64,000 nucleotides of DNA from Fragum whitleyi (taxonomy: Eukaryota; Mollusca; Bivalvia; Cardiida; Cardiidae), in assembly GCA_948146395.1 (NCBI GenBank), contig OX411544.1:35670457-35734456 (forward strand), written 5' to 3'. This document shows, piece after piece, positions 44,401 to 55,500 of this stretch (position 1 is the stretch's first letter; every line of letters begins with the position of its first letter). The position numbers were made by a program, and so were the translations under genes. The notes beneath the pieces are model-generated. The model was not told where the DNA came from. It ran no database searches and worked only from the letters and a program-made list of their open reading frames with translations.

Positions 44401-47400
44401 ATTTCTTGAACAACTTGAAAAAGGGTCACCCAATGATCATCCCTGTGAAGTTTGTTGAAATTCATCCAGTAGTTTCTGAGGAGAAGAGTTTTAAAGAAAA
44501 AAAATTACGACCGGACGCACGCACGGACGGACGGACGCACGCATGACGGACACAACGCCATGACAATAGCCCCAGTGGCCTTCGGCCAGTGGAGCTAAAA
44601 ATGAATATTAAAACAGAATTACGACTTTAATCTCAAATTGAAATTTGAGAAAATTTTGAATTGAGAATGAGAACATTTTTATAACCTCGGGCCCAGATAT
44701 GTCCTTGTCTTACATATAAATTTATCATTCCAGATTATGAAAATGAGCAAAGCGTGAAAAGTATAGAATCTAGTAAGTCTGTGCAGTTTGACAAGGATCA
44801 ACACTTTACGCACTCCCCAGATGTGAATTTAAGTCGATATATATTAGTTTCTGAGAAAAAATTGTTTAAAAGTATAAGTTTAAGGACGGACGCTCGAATG
44901 GTAGACTGGTAGCCATATCTTTAATAGAGGGATATTATTGAAAATATGTAATATAAAGTCAATGTCTAGTTTTTTAAAAGCCTGATTTCCTGTTTCTTTG
45001 AAGAGACGTTAAATCATTTTAAGTTCCGAGGGGTTCAAATTAGTTATCTACATTGTTACAAACTTCTGAAAACAGGTCCTGAATCCCAGGCTAGCACGAT
45101 AGATACACCGCCATGACAATACCCTGCTGGCCTTTCGACCAGTGGCTGATTTGAGACAAGTTAGATATAGATAAATTGGGGATCAACGATTTTTTGTCGC
45201 GATATCTTACTATACTAAAAAGCTAGAAAGCCATGAATGGCTTGAGTCGCTCCACAGGCTTGAAATTCTTGTAAAAGCAAATCAAAGTTTTGACTAGATC
45301 TTTAGATATTTTGGGTTTTTCTGTTGTTGAAAATGATTTTAAAAGTTTCAACTATAAAACATATAGAGAAATGACCTCCCTCCATAAAAGACATATTTTC
45401 ATCACATCACAATAACTTTTGGCTGCATGATAATGGGTCACCCGAGGATCATACCAATGAAGTTTGATTGATATCCATCAGTTACATTCTGAGAAAATGA
45501 TTTCGAAAGTTTCCACTACATAACATATGGAGAAATGACCTCCGCCAATAAAATACATATTTTTCATCCGATCACAATATTTTTTGGTAGACTGATAAAG
45601 TGTCACTCAAGTATCATTCTGGTGAAATCTGGTTGAGATCCATCTGCTACATTCTGAGCAAATGATTTTGGAAGTTTCAATAATATAATATATAGAGAAA
45701 TGACCTCCGCCCATAAAATAAATATTTTGCATCCGATCACAATAATTTTTGGTAGACTGATAACGGGTTACTTAAGAATCATTCATGTAAAAATTGGTTG
45801 ATATCTATAACTCACATTCTGAGAAAATGATTTTGAAAGTTTCCACTATATAACATATAGAGAAATGACCTCTGTCCATTAAAAACATATTTTTCATCCG
45901 ACCACAATATTTTTGTGGACTGATAAAGGGTCACCCTATGATCATACATGTAAAATTTAATTGGTATCCATCAATTAGAATATGAGAAAACTCACTTTTT
46001 ACCATATTTGGAAATTAGCCGCGCCCATTAAATCCATGTTTTTCATTGGATCATAATTTCTTGAACAACTTTGAAAAAGGGTCACCCAAGGATCATTCCT
46101 GTGAAGTTTGGTTGAAATTCATCCAGTAGATTCTGAAGAGATTTTTCAAGAAAAAGTTTACGACCGGACGCACGGACGGACGCACGATGGACACAACGCC
46201 ATGACAATAGCCCCAGTGGCCTTTGGCCAGTTGAGCTTAAATGAAAAACTACCGGCACTTTTACCATCCTTTGACTTCACACAAGAAAGCGCAATGTGTC
46301 ATAGCGTAAAAGTAACATATTTTCGAAACCGACTTCATCATGAAGAAAAAAAATATATATATAACATCAAAAAGCAATGAATACCGACAGCGAGAAAAAA
46401 GTTGTTTTCATGATGAGTTTCTGTACTTGATCAGTGTACAGGTAATTGCATATGTAATCAAGTCAACTCATCCCCCACCCCCACCCCCAACCCCCAACCC
46501 CTGGCTTATACCACATTTTCCCGGGTTTTTGACATGATAGAGAGTAATTGTGCCAGGTTTCAGCTCATTCCCATTGATAGTTTAGGAGGAGTTGCGCACA
46601 CAAAAAATGCTAACGGACGGACGGACAGACGGACAGACAGACGGACGGACGGACGTCGACCGGGGCCATAACATAATACGACCCGTATAAAAAGTGTGAC
46701 TGCACTTTATTGTTTACGTTGTTTCATTTATATAGAGATTACTTTTAAGACTGATAAGTTTTCATGTATTTCTCTTTTTTGACTCCTTCAAAACCTGTTT
46801 TGACCCAGAGTTTTATGGTCAAAGGGGTCAATGACTCCCTAATCTAAATAAAGCTAGCACAAGCCCTGGTTTATCCCCATGGTTACATAGTGCTTTTGCA
46901 ATAGCCGGGTAACGAGTAATAATTCAGGGCCCAGGTAGAAACGTTACCCTACCCGATACCCGATACTTTAATTATGTACAATTATCATTATCACATTTTC
47001 TCGTGTGTAACTTTATGTGACATATTCTTATTTTAGCAAACAATGCTAAGATCTAAACGCTTGTTCTACTCAGTGACGTCATTTCTATGTCATTGAGCGT
47101 TATTTTCATTTCAAACTCCTTGCTTTTTCTTGATGAAAATGTAATTCAACTCTAGATGTATCTTCATTATTTGTCTGATAGTTCTACATGCAGTATAGAT
47201 CTGTGCACCTTTTAATATTAATTTTGACATTCTTTATTGGTTAATATTGTGAAGTAAAGGGCCTATATCCTTAAGTCTGTCATGGCCTAAAAAAAATAAT
47301 TTTAGTAGTGTCAAACCATACTATTGTGTTCTGATTGGCTGAAAAAATGGTTTCATTCCCCCATTAAAACAATTTTGATTGCGCAGCAGTTTTGTAAGCT

Positions 47401-49142
47401 TCCATACAAGTAGCTTAAACTTACAATTTTTTACGTCTATATGTCTACTTCGTGATATTCAAATTATGAAATATGAAGATAATATTTGTTGATTTCATAG
47501 AGGTAAGAAACTAAAAACCCAATGACATATATATTTAAACCAAATCACCCAATTCAAACAGTGTGATAAGGTTTTCAGTTTCATACCTCAATGAAATATT
47601 ATCTTCATCTCTTAATACGATATATTTTGAAATGTGTACGAGTCTGTGTGACCATTTCACATGACTGATCATTCTCACTAATAACATGAGGTGCAAACAT
47701 TGAGACTCATAGGGACATAGTATTCTGCGTTATTATTGAACTGGCAGGGCGGGGCTTAACCGTGATGTATTTTGGCGAGTTTACTTTTCAATAGTTTGGG
47801 TTCTTTCAAATTTTAGTCGGTAATCATCGCTAACGCGTGCAAAAACTGTATCCTTATACCTAAAGGATTCTCGTGCTTTGAGAGAGTGAACACATTTCAT
47901 CGTTTGGTTACCAAGTTACGAGGTTTTGGTTACCAATCTACGATTTAAGGTCTCGATTTATTTATGTCGACTCTCTTTAGAAGTAGGTTATTTTAGATAA
48001 AAGCTGAATTCCCTTAACCTTAAGTGCAAAGACCCATTACTTAGGCTCCGCCCTGCCAGGGCGTTAATCATGGATAATAACAAAGAAACCCGCAACACTT
48101 GCTCTTCTCATGCAAGTAGAAAATTTCAGTTGAAGGATTTAAAAAAAATATTCTATCTACAGGGCGCATGACAAGATCTAGTGATGATTTTGATCACTGA
48201 TCACTATCAGGCTGTGCGGATAAACAGGCTGGGCGCACGTGAAAATTGAACGAAATGCTATACATATCCTGAAGTCTTCGCGCATTCATACAGATGATAT
48301 AAATTACCTTTAGTTATCCCATCAAGACTCGTGCATTCTGATATGCTGAAAATGGTTTAATTTCTCAATGAAAATAATTCTGAGTATGTACCTATTGTAA
48401 AGGCTTCCGCATAAGGTTGTCCCATAAGAAATTGGTTTCATTGTGGTGAAAAGGTTACGTTTTTGCTACATGATATTGAGTAACAATAATATATGAAGAG
48501 ATGATCTGTTGATTTCATGGAGGTATGAAACTAAAAGCCTAATCCCAGCTATGCATACCTCGGAAATTCATACAGTGAGATAAGGTTTTAAGTTTCATAC
48601 TTCATGAATCAGCAAATAATCTATTTATTTCCCATTTCAGTGAGATTAGCTTTTTAGTTTCATATCTCCATACATTTAAAACATATTCTCTTTATCTAAT
48701 AAGTGTCCATTATTATAAGCACTGTTCGTATTTCTTCATGTTTCAGAACGGAATGTATCATGTGATAGTCTGTCTGTATTCCTTCTTTTTAATTTAATAA
48801 ATTCAAAGCTCGCCAAAAGTATAAGGCTAAGTTATAAATTATCTAGCGAACTAACTCTACTTTCAGTTTGATCGAGTTCAAGAGTTTCGTCAGAGTAACG
48901 TTAATACCTAAGTCTTTCAAACTGGTAAGTTTATCAACTAGTAATGTTACAAATTTTAAGGTCTAAAGTGGCAAATATACGTATTTTGACCTTTATACCG
49001 TGTACATGGAGATACGTCTACCTAAAATATGTAAAGAATGTTGAACCTACCCGGAGACAATTTTCATCCCAAGTTGAAAGAAATCATCGGTAGCTCTATC
49101 CTCGGCAATCCGTTCATATAACCAGTCCTTTAAGGTGGCCAT
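35127..49142 (-). CDS. 2148-aa Ser/Lys-rich, RS-like protein with five C2H2 zinc fingers (two coding exons)
   Basis: Exon 1 (49142-49051) joins exon 2 (41481-35127) in phase: the codon GG|G bridges MKIVSG to YNLPVNPVNYFGIP. The long ORF can be read back to an in-frame ATG at 41516, but those 12 residues are intronic, upstream of a TTTTCAG acceptor. The protein is mostly low-complexity Ser/Asn/Lys/Glu. It has a lone C2H2 finger near residues 680-705 (CRICNDLYFTSQERF..H..H), an Arg/Ser-Asp-rich region near 1490-1875 with RRRRSRSHSRERVDRKRR, and C-terminal fingers near 1953-1974, 1980-2001, 2058-2079 and 2107-2128. The composition suggests a nuclear nucleic-acid-binding protein; I do not recognise an orthologue. 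Further small exons in the 7.6-kb intron cannot be excluded. Confidence 0.85.
41539..41961. mobile_element. family-D MITE interrupted by a family-B MITE
   Basis: Outer element ends GCGCGTGACATTTCCAACAA and TTGGAAATGTTACGCACAGG are inverted. Its middle is split at 41641-41829 by the family-B copy. Lies in the intron just upstream of the large zinc-finger exon. Confidence 0.8.
41641..41829. mobile_element. family-B MITE nested in family D
   Basis: TTTAACCCTTTGCTGTTTAA ... AAACAGGAAAGGGTAAAG. It lacks most of the internal hairpin seen in other copies (short deletion around 41700). Confidence 0.8.
42428..43795 (+). repeat. pearl-like element type III, seven ~178-bp units
   Basis: 5' hairpin GAGCTGTCGGAGGACAGCGA, then seven units marked by TGATATTATGGTCACAGAAG at about 42561, 42743, 42925, 43103, 43280, 43455 and 43630 (period 175-182). 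A GACGCC tract and CGAATAGTCGAGGTAAAA follow, adjoining a family-J MITE. It lies in the intron of the 2148-aa gene. Confidence 0.85.
43799..43948. mobile_element. family-J MITE
   Basis: GTAAAAATCAATCGTGAGTC ... AAAAATGATCGTAAGATGTT. Sits exactly at the end of the type III pearl-like element. Confidence 0.65.
44065..44692. mobile_element. family-O MITE interrupted by a pearl-like element
   Basis: The two halves (44065-44211 and 44598-44692) match the uninterrupted copy at 27925-28156 end to end. The ends are GGGCC[A/C]GAGGT and its complement ACCTCGGGCCC. Confidence 0.85.
44212..44597 (+). repeat. pearl-like type I insertion with empty-site evidence
   Basis: About 386 bp from ACTAGAAAGCCATGAATGGC to GGCCAGTGGAGCTA. 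Comparison with the empty paralogous site defines both ends and shows no target duplication longer than one or two A residues. Confidence 0.8.
45221..46239 (+). repeat. complete pearl-like type I element
   Basis: 5' hairpin AGCCATGAATGGCT, at least four core units with ATGACC positions 45371, 45535, 45700 and 45865 (period 164-165), a diverged terminal unit, a GACGGACGCACG tract, and the GGCCTTTGGCC hairpin with TTGAGCTTAA. Non-coding. Confidence 0.85.
46460..46675 (+). repeat. C-rich run and pearl-like tail with (GACG/GACA)n
   Basis: CCCCCACCCCCACCCCCAAC at 46471-46502 is a potential i-motif/G-quadruplex strand. It is followed by TTTAGGAGGAGTTGCGCACA and a GGACGGACGGACAGACGG tract ending near GACCGGGGCC. 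Confidence 0.6.
47440..47650. mobile_element. family-L element
   Basis: GAAATATGAAGATAATATTT ... AAATATTATCTTCATCTCTT inverted ends with TTTCATAGAGGTAAGAAACT inside. Confidence 0.7.
47690..48110. mobile_element. TIR element in zinc-finger intron
   Basis: TTATTATTGAACTGGCAGGG then CGGGGCTTAA at the left; TTAGGCTCCGCCCTGCCAGG and TGGATAATAACAAAG at the right. Non-coding interior. Confidence 0.6.
48490..48700. mobile_element. family-L element
   Basis: ATATGAAGAGATGATCTGTT, TTTCATGGAGGTATGAAACT, and AGTTTCATATCTCCATACAT at the other end. Confidence 0.65.
49051..49142 (-). CDS. exon 1 of the 2148-aa zinc-finger gene
   Basis: 30 codons starting MATLKDWLYERIAEDRATDD, then FFQLGMKIVS and GG|. The start context is AATAATGGCC. 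The donor is GTAGGT. The exon-2 frame continues exactly, which is the main support. Confidence 0.8.
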
Positions 49143-50254
49143 TATTAAAATCCACTCACGATTTTCCCATTCACAAAAACATTCGTCTGATTATGAATAT
49201 TATCAATAAAACGTGTATAATTTGTTACTGTCGATGTACATTACCACTCGCGTGTTATACTAAATGCCGTGTATGTAGTTTTTCGTGACCAAGAACCTGT
49301 TGACAGTGTTCTAAAAATAGATGCTTATTTTTCCTCCCCGCGAAGTGGGCGCGTATGTTTACAAGTTGAAATGCATTTGACAAGTGTAAAGTAAATTGTT
49401 CGATAGGCGATCTTGTTTAATCGGAAATGGCCCCTTTTACGACGATTTATCATCGCAACCTGTCAGCTATATAACCCTTTACTCCATATCTAATGGGCTT
49501 ACCCTTTACAAAGTATGATGGAAATGAGAAAAATAACACGTCAGGCGAAAAGGGGCGATCGGGGTAGCGTGTGTATATGCTATCGAGGCGAAAGCTGGCT
49601 ACGGTCGGTACTTTTTGCATTTGTTTTTTTTTTTTTTTTTTTTTTCAGAATCTATAGTGGTCATTCTACCTTCCTGTATAAAAATCTTATAATGAGACCA
49701 CCGCTTGACGGCGAAAGTCATATCAATCACTTTTCACATGACGGATAGAAAATCAATTGAAATGTGGGATGGAACGAATTTTTTTTCAGGGTTTAGAACA
49801 GTAGAATCCAAGTGAGTAACTGCTATAACGCATATTGCGCAATTGCGTTCTACAATTATAAATTCTCTTTCGGAGAATATCCTGGATGAACGGATCATAG
49901 TATCGCAACTTCAGCTTATTCAAGCTGTAGTTACGATGTTTTGATTATCTAACATTTAATTTGATTTATTTAATCATGAGAAAATGAAGACGGTTAAGAC
50001 AGGGACTCTCAATATACATTGTATATTTAGGATGCGTGCTTTAGGGTATTTATCTCTTTTCTCAGTCCACAAATCGCACAAATCCTATAAATATTTTTTT
50101 TGTGGTCGCCTTCTGACTGCGTATAAATTTTGAAATCCAAGTTTCGCCTAAAGAACTATCCAAGAAATTCCAATAAGAAACTGTAAAAAGGAATATTTTC
50201 TTGTTTAAGGTAACCTTGAGAGTTTTTATCATTATCATTTGAATCATTCAGTGG

Positions 50255-50340
50255 TGGACAGGGGGGGGGGGTATTCAGTGGTGGACCCGGAGATGGGGTG
50301 GGGGGTCGGGGGTCAGGGCATTCAAACGCCCCCCCCCCAT
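50255..50340. repeat. G-rich/C-rich tract
   Basis: Runs of 10, 4, 6 and 5 Gs (GATGGGGTGGGGGGTCGGGG) then ten Cs; G-quadruplex-capable. Contains a duplicated GTATTCAGTGGTGGAC-like segment. Confidence 0.6.
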
Positions 50341-50741
50341 GCAAGGTGGCATTTTGTTTTTATTCATTTATTATTAATTTTCATTATACGCAGAATTTCA
50401 AACAGTATTGAGTGAAACTAGAAAAGGAACCATTTTCTTTTTTTTTTTTTGTATATTCGTACCCCCTTTGGATAGCCTCAGTTATACACCAGGTTAAGGG
50501 TCATAACACACGTTACGTGACTATCTAAAGTCGTTAAAACATCTCACTGTGAGAAGGAAAGCGGGATAGATCAGTAATAATTGTTTGATTAAGATCTTAA
50601 CGGGTTAATTGGCGTTGATCAAGTGTCAATAAGAAAAGACGAAAATAAGATTGATCGGATAAGGCCGCGCAGGTATTATCAGAAACCGGTGCGATTAGCC
50701 CCCGTTACAGTTATTATTTCTAGGTTGACAGTATGATCTTA

Positions 50742-50996
50742 ACCCTTGTCTTGCTGATCCCAGAATATTCCTGCTTTGGCAGGAGGTATGGACAAGCATC
50801 AGTCTGCACATATGTGCAGTCTGATCTTAGTCCAAACAACCTGATTTTCCTTTTTCAACCAGAAAAGTTTCAGAAATTATATTTTCATAATCAAATACTG
50901 ACTCACATTTAGGAAATACAGAGCTTTCACCACTTTGCTCTATATATGATTTTGCCGAGGTTTTTTATCATAGCATGACAAGGGTTCAACTGATAT
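50742..50996. mobile_element. family-A MITE
   Basis: Ends TAACCCTTGTCTTGCTG and TAGCATGACAAGGGTT; lies between the divergent zinc-finger genes. Confidence 0.8.
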
Positions 50997-51659
50997 TCGT
51001 CCGTTTTCATGTTGATTTGATAAACCTTGAAATAAGGAAGGGGCTGTAACCACACGGGAACAAATAAATGATTGATGCAGGTTCCAAATATATTTCGATT
51101 TGGTTAGGCATAAGACTCCGCAGCAAACAATGATAGTCCCTTGTAAGACAGGAAATCACAGGCTATTGATTCTTATTCGAAATTTTGTCAAATATTAAAA
51201 TATCGTATATTTAAACCTATTCGACAACATTTGGATTACGAAACAATGGTCCGCGTGGGAAGCTGACTGGTGAGGTAAAGGGTTCAATGTTCTTGAAATA
51301 TGACAGGATGTTCTGGCATCGACTTCCTGAAACTGACCATAAATTTAGTCTGTCAATTGCTTCATGGTGTCACGTGATGGTCTGGAATTAAAGCGCTATT
51401 CTATGATAATTGCATAATACCGTGGCATATGGTTCCTCTAAACCCCTTTACAAGTTTTCGTCATTTTCGACTGGTCGATATTCAAAGCGGTTGCAGACGA
51501 CAATTAAGACTCTTTTTTTTTAAAGAAAAATATTGTGGTTAATCGAGGTGATGTCTCCGTACGGGCCTGTTCAACCTTCAATTTATCAATAAATTTGTAT
51601 ATCTAGGTGGTGTTTAGATATTATGGTATTAAAGCGACGATGCCATCCCAATAAGGAGT

Positions 51660-51805
51660 TGTTTCTCCGCAAATCGTCACTCATTTTTCGACGAAGTGTC
51701 GTATTCGACGAAAACTACTTTCGACGAAATGTCGTTTCGGCGAAATTGGTATTCGACGAAGTACCGCATTCGGCGAAGTGCCGTTCGACGAAATATCGCG
51801 TTCTC
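51660..51805 (+). repeat. TTCGACGAA short-motif cluster
   Basis: About eight copies of TTCG[A/G]CGAA(A/G), several followed by TGTCG or TGCCG. The 9-mer TTCGACGAA is near-palindromic (TTCG..CGAA). Between the divergent zinc-finger genes. Confidence 0.7.
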
Positions 51806-53830
51806 GTTACGACAATAACAGACTAGCGCGATATTGCAACTGACCCACAGGCAATTGTTTAATAATCAAATTTTGCCATATAGGTTATAATGTAAGACAT
51901 ATAATTATAATGATAATATAGAAGACAATAACAGCTTATGAAACAATAGCTCGTGATCCACCGGCCTTATAAAAAGAATAAGACTCAATTTAGCCAGCAG
52001 GAAACAGTCATCCCAATTATTTGTCTTATCAGGGATAAGTTGTTGTATATATATCTTTATTTGTAAGAGATTGAGCAATCGCATTGGGATAAGTATACCT
52101 ATACGACCCGTGGCTTTTAAGTAATGAATACAATAAAAAATGTATTAAAAATGATTGCGTCGGAAATTCCGTATATCTCTTATATGTACCAATATGCACT
52201 TTGGGGTAGCGACAATGATAATTGTTATAGTGGCCTTAACGGGATACTCGAATGCGACGCAATGTCGATAGTTGTCGTCGAATTTTGAGGGTCCCTGACT
52301 CAAATTTACGTCAGTGGACGATAAAAAAAAAATCGTTACTAAAATGTGATTTTTTCGTTTTTAGTGTCCTGTGGACAACAACAAGGTGCAATGTTATTTT
52401 CCGACGGTCAAGCCACTTTTTTTTAGAAGAACACATTTCCTTTGGTGTTCCATTTTTGATATGTTCTAGAAGGGCCAACATATCAGCACTGAGCAGGTAT
52501 AACTTACACTTGCCGACAAAACTTTGATTTTCATTGTTATTCGTGTTATTCACCAATTTCACACTTCTCAAACACGACTCGAAACTCTCACAGTGATCCT
52601 GTCACACTCGCAAGTTATTCGCACCTTTTTACCGCCTGAGTACATTCAACTTGGTCTCAACTTATGGCCGAAGTCAATGAAGTAGACTACATAAGTAATA
52701 ATATTCTTCGGTGGCCTAACAAATTAGTATACTAGTATCTGCACAAAGACAAACGCAAGATTGGAAGGAGGGAAAAGGGGAAAACAAGAATAAGGTAAGG
52801 CTTATGAGGTTTTCCGCCATTTAATTACAACCATTTCAGTGGACGGGTGACTCAAATGACATAACTACGGCTTTTAAAGCTGCTCATTCACAGTTTTTCA
52901 TAGAAAAAATGCAAAACTTGTTCTTAGATTTGGAAATTTTTGTATTTAAGACGTTTCAGTCGCCCGCAAGGACGTAACTACCATTACACTCATTACGCGA
53001 GTGTGTAATAGAAAGAAATCCTCTTTCGAAAAATGTGTTTGATGAAGGATCATAACATCGAAACTACAGCTTAAACGATGTTTTTATTATTCAACATTGC
53101 TCAAATCACAGAGGAAAAGGGAGCTGATGGAGGACATTCATCTTTTGTCACAGTCCACATATCGCCTTATCCTATATGTTGCTCGCCTTCTTAGTGCCTA
53201 TAAATTTCAATATCCTAGTTACGCCTACGGCTCTGAGAGGGTGTGTTATTTGTTTCATGTCCATTAATATATATATTGCTTCCATGAATAACGTTTGAAT
53301 ATTTGAGGGGTGAGTTCATGGCGGAGATCATGTGACAAGCGACCCATAAATTTTTCAAAAGGCCAAAACTACAGTTAGGAATTCAGTGAAAGTGATAAAT
53401 TGAATGATTTTTGGACGAAACTTCATCTCGACATCAAATAAGTGAAATTCGAACTACACATGCAAGCGAATATGTATATAAAAATCGTTCAGAAAATACA
53501 CACGTGGATCCGGACTTTCTTAGAGGGATTGCCAACAAAAAAAAAAAAACATTTTTGTGAATTATTTCTCAGTGAATAAAATAAACTGTTGTAACTACAT
53601 ACACAGCTTTACCTTTAATCATTTGTATCTCGCCCTCGATAATTCTCAATGAATATATAGGCACTTACAACAGTGTTGCACTGACCTCTCGATATTGCAA
53701 ACATAATGACAATTAAAGCTTCTCTGATATTTTTTTACCTTATCGTGAATAAATAATCGTTGTTAGTCTGATTGCAGTAAATCTTCATATTTCAGGTGTT
53801 ATACGGTTTAAACAACGAAAACGCAGCACT

Positions 53831-54973
53831 ATGAAGAAACTATTATTGACGAACAGCAGAACGGGCAAAGGGGTGTGTTTACAGGGCAAAAGTAATTGCG
53901 AGTTGAAAGATATGGAAGAATTTATTGACTCCATAAGTGATGAAGATGGCGATGATGATATAGACAGTGATATTGACGATGAAATAGAGTCTAGACATGA
54001 GAGAGATACAAATGAAGTAATTCTAGGGGACATGGGTCTCATAGAGAATAATCATATCAATAAAATTAGGAACATTTTCAACGACGGAAAAGAAAACAGT
54101 GACGGTCCAAAAGTCAATAAAAACAGTATCTCGCCAACCAAGAAGGTAGTTGAACAGCCCGATAGATTGGAAACAGAATGTTCGATTGAAAATATGTCAA
54201 ATAACGAAAAACATGAAAAATGTTTCACGAATAATGCCCACGAAAAGGATACAGTTAAAGAGTATGGGGATATATGCACGGTTTGTAACAGATCTTTCCA
54301 ATCTACACGACAGCTGACTATTCATATGAGAAAGATGCATTCAATGGGCTCGAATTTTACGGACCGAAGTTACAAATTTGAATGTGAAATCTGTTTTAAG
54401 AGATTTCAAAAACAAACTTCTTTGGACCTTCACGTGGAAATTCACCTTGGAACACAGAAATATACGTGTAATGTTTGTGACGCTATGTTCAGTCGTAAAC
54501 ATGACTTTATCAGACATTCAACTCGCCATTCGGGTGAAAAACCCTATAAATGCGATATGTGTGAGAAACGTTACCGCATGCCTGGAGATTTGGGTCGTCA
54601 TCGTACCGTTGCTCACGGTACAGGTAACGTATGTGATGTGTGTGGAAAGAAGTACGTTAGAAAGTTTGACCTGAAACAGCACAAAGCCCGTCATCACAAG
54701 AATGTACAAACTGTCGCCTCACGTGATGTACCACACGAAACTAAAAACAAAAATACGTTTAAACGGGAAACTGAACAGCTTGATGTGGGACAAAGAAGCG
54801 GTCAGATACACGTCTGCCCATATTGTGACAAATCGTTCAGTACGAGTAGTAATAGATCAAAGCACGTGCGATGTTTACATTCGAACGTGAGTTTTACGTG
54901 TGACACGTGCTGTAAAGAGTTCAAGGCAAAATATGATTTAAGTTTCCATATACAGACCATTCATAAGTTTTGA
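53831..54973 (+). CDS. C2H2 zinc-finger protein, seven fingers
   Basis: 380 aa from the first ATG. N-terminal 140 residues are polar with an acidic run at 37-54 (DEDGDDDIDSDIDDE). Seven C2H2 fingers follow: about 149-170, 185-205, 213-233, 241-262, 268-288, 329-350 and 357-378. The linker SGEKPYK between fingers 3 and 4 is the classic TGEKPY type, implying sequence-specific DNA binding (inference); a 40-aa spacer separates fingers 5 and 6. An acceptor (ATTTCAG at 53795) lies just upstream and the frame stays open back to it, so an upstream coding exon may extend the N-terminus. It is divergent to the 2148-aa zinc-finger gene. No obvious poly(A) hexamer was found nearby. Confidence 0.88.
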   Translation: MKKLLLTNSRTGKGVCLQGKSNCELKDMEEFIDSISDEDGDDDIDSDIDDEIESRHERDTNEVILGDMGLIENNHINKIRNIFNDGKENSDGPKVNKNSISPTKKVVEQPDRLETECSIENMSNNEKHEKCFTNNAHEKDTVKEYGDICTVCNRSFQSTRQLTIHMRKMHSMGSNFTDRSYKFECEICFKRFQKQTSLDLHVEIHLGTQKYTCNVCDAMFSRKHDFIRHSTRHSGEKPYKCDMCEKRYRMPGDLGRHRTVAHGTGNVCDVCGKKYVRKFDLKQHKARHHKNVQTVASRDVPHETKNKNTFKRETEQLDVGQRSGQIHVCPYCDKSFSTSSNRSKHVRCLHSNVSFTCDTCCKEFKAKYDLSFHIQTIHKF

Positions 54974-55289
54974 TAATCGAATTTACACGACGGCTTATCT
55001 TTTCAAGAACAGCATTCGGTTATGTAGTAAAAATGTTTAGGATATTGAATACCGAATTGAAATAAGGCCTTTGTATAGTCCTAATATTTTTGAACCAGTC
55101 CTGCGTGCAAGGTGAAAACGTTCTCGAAACGTATGTACACGTGAAATTTTATATGAACGTTTAATTTCTATTCATATGACGGCATTAAGTTAAAAGCTGT
55201 TTGATTGGAACTTTTACTGTTTTGAATTATCTCGGAAACAGTTTCGCCTAGGTTTGGATTTTGCTTTAAATAGTTCCCGGCGTGCTCCT

Positions 55290-55500
55290 CTCGCAATTTC
55301 ATTGACTATATTTGGGGATATATAGGATACAGCTTGTTCGTCGGTCGGTCGGTCGGTCCGTCCGTCCGTCTGTAGCTTTTTCTTATCCGCTCAATTTCTC
55401 AGGAACTTATGGGCGGATTTCATACAGATGTGATCAGTATCAAGCAGAGATGGACTTTTGACCGAGTTATGGCCCTTTGATGAAAATGACTTTTTATCAA
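55290..55500 (-). repeat. family-R fragment with CGGT/CCGT microsatellite
   Basis: (CGGT)n then (CCGT)n at 55329-55369, followed by TTATGGGCGGATTTCATACA, GATGTGATCAGTATCAAGCA and GAGTTATGGCCCTTTGATGA. Confidence 0.65.

Larger units (their letters stand above)
49143..53795. other. intergenic region between the two divergent zinc-finger genes
   Basis: Holds partial family-C sequence (about 49645-49745), family-G fragments, one family-A MITE, a G-rich tract and the TTCGACGAA cluster. It must contain the promoter of the minus-strand gene and probably any 5' exon of the plus-strand gene; no TATA box stands out. Confidence 0.5.

Noticed and set aside
46471..46502. telomere-like CCCCCA array
   Set aside because: Too short, wrong unit for animals (CCCTAA), and part of a pearl-like tail.
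52252..52571. overlapping frames on both strands near 52.3-52.6 kb
   Set aside because: Considered as upstream exons of the seven-finger gene; no donor in the required phase was found.
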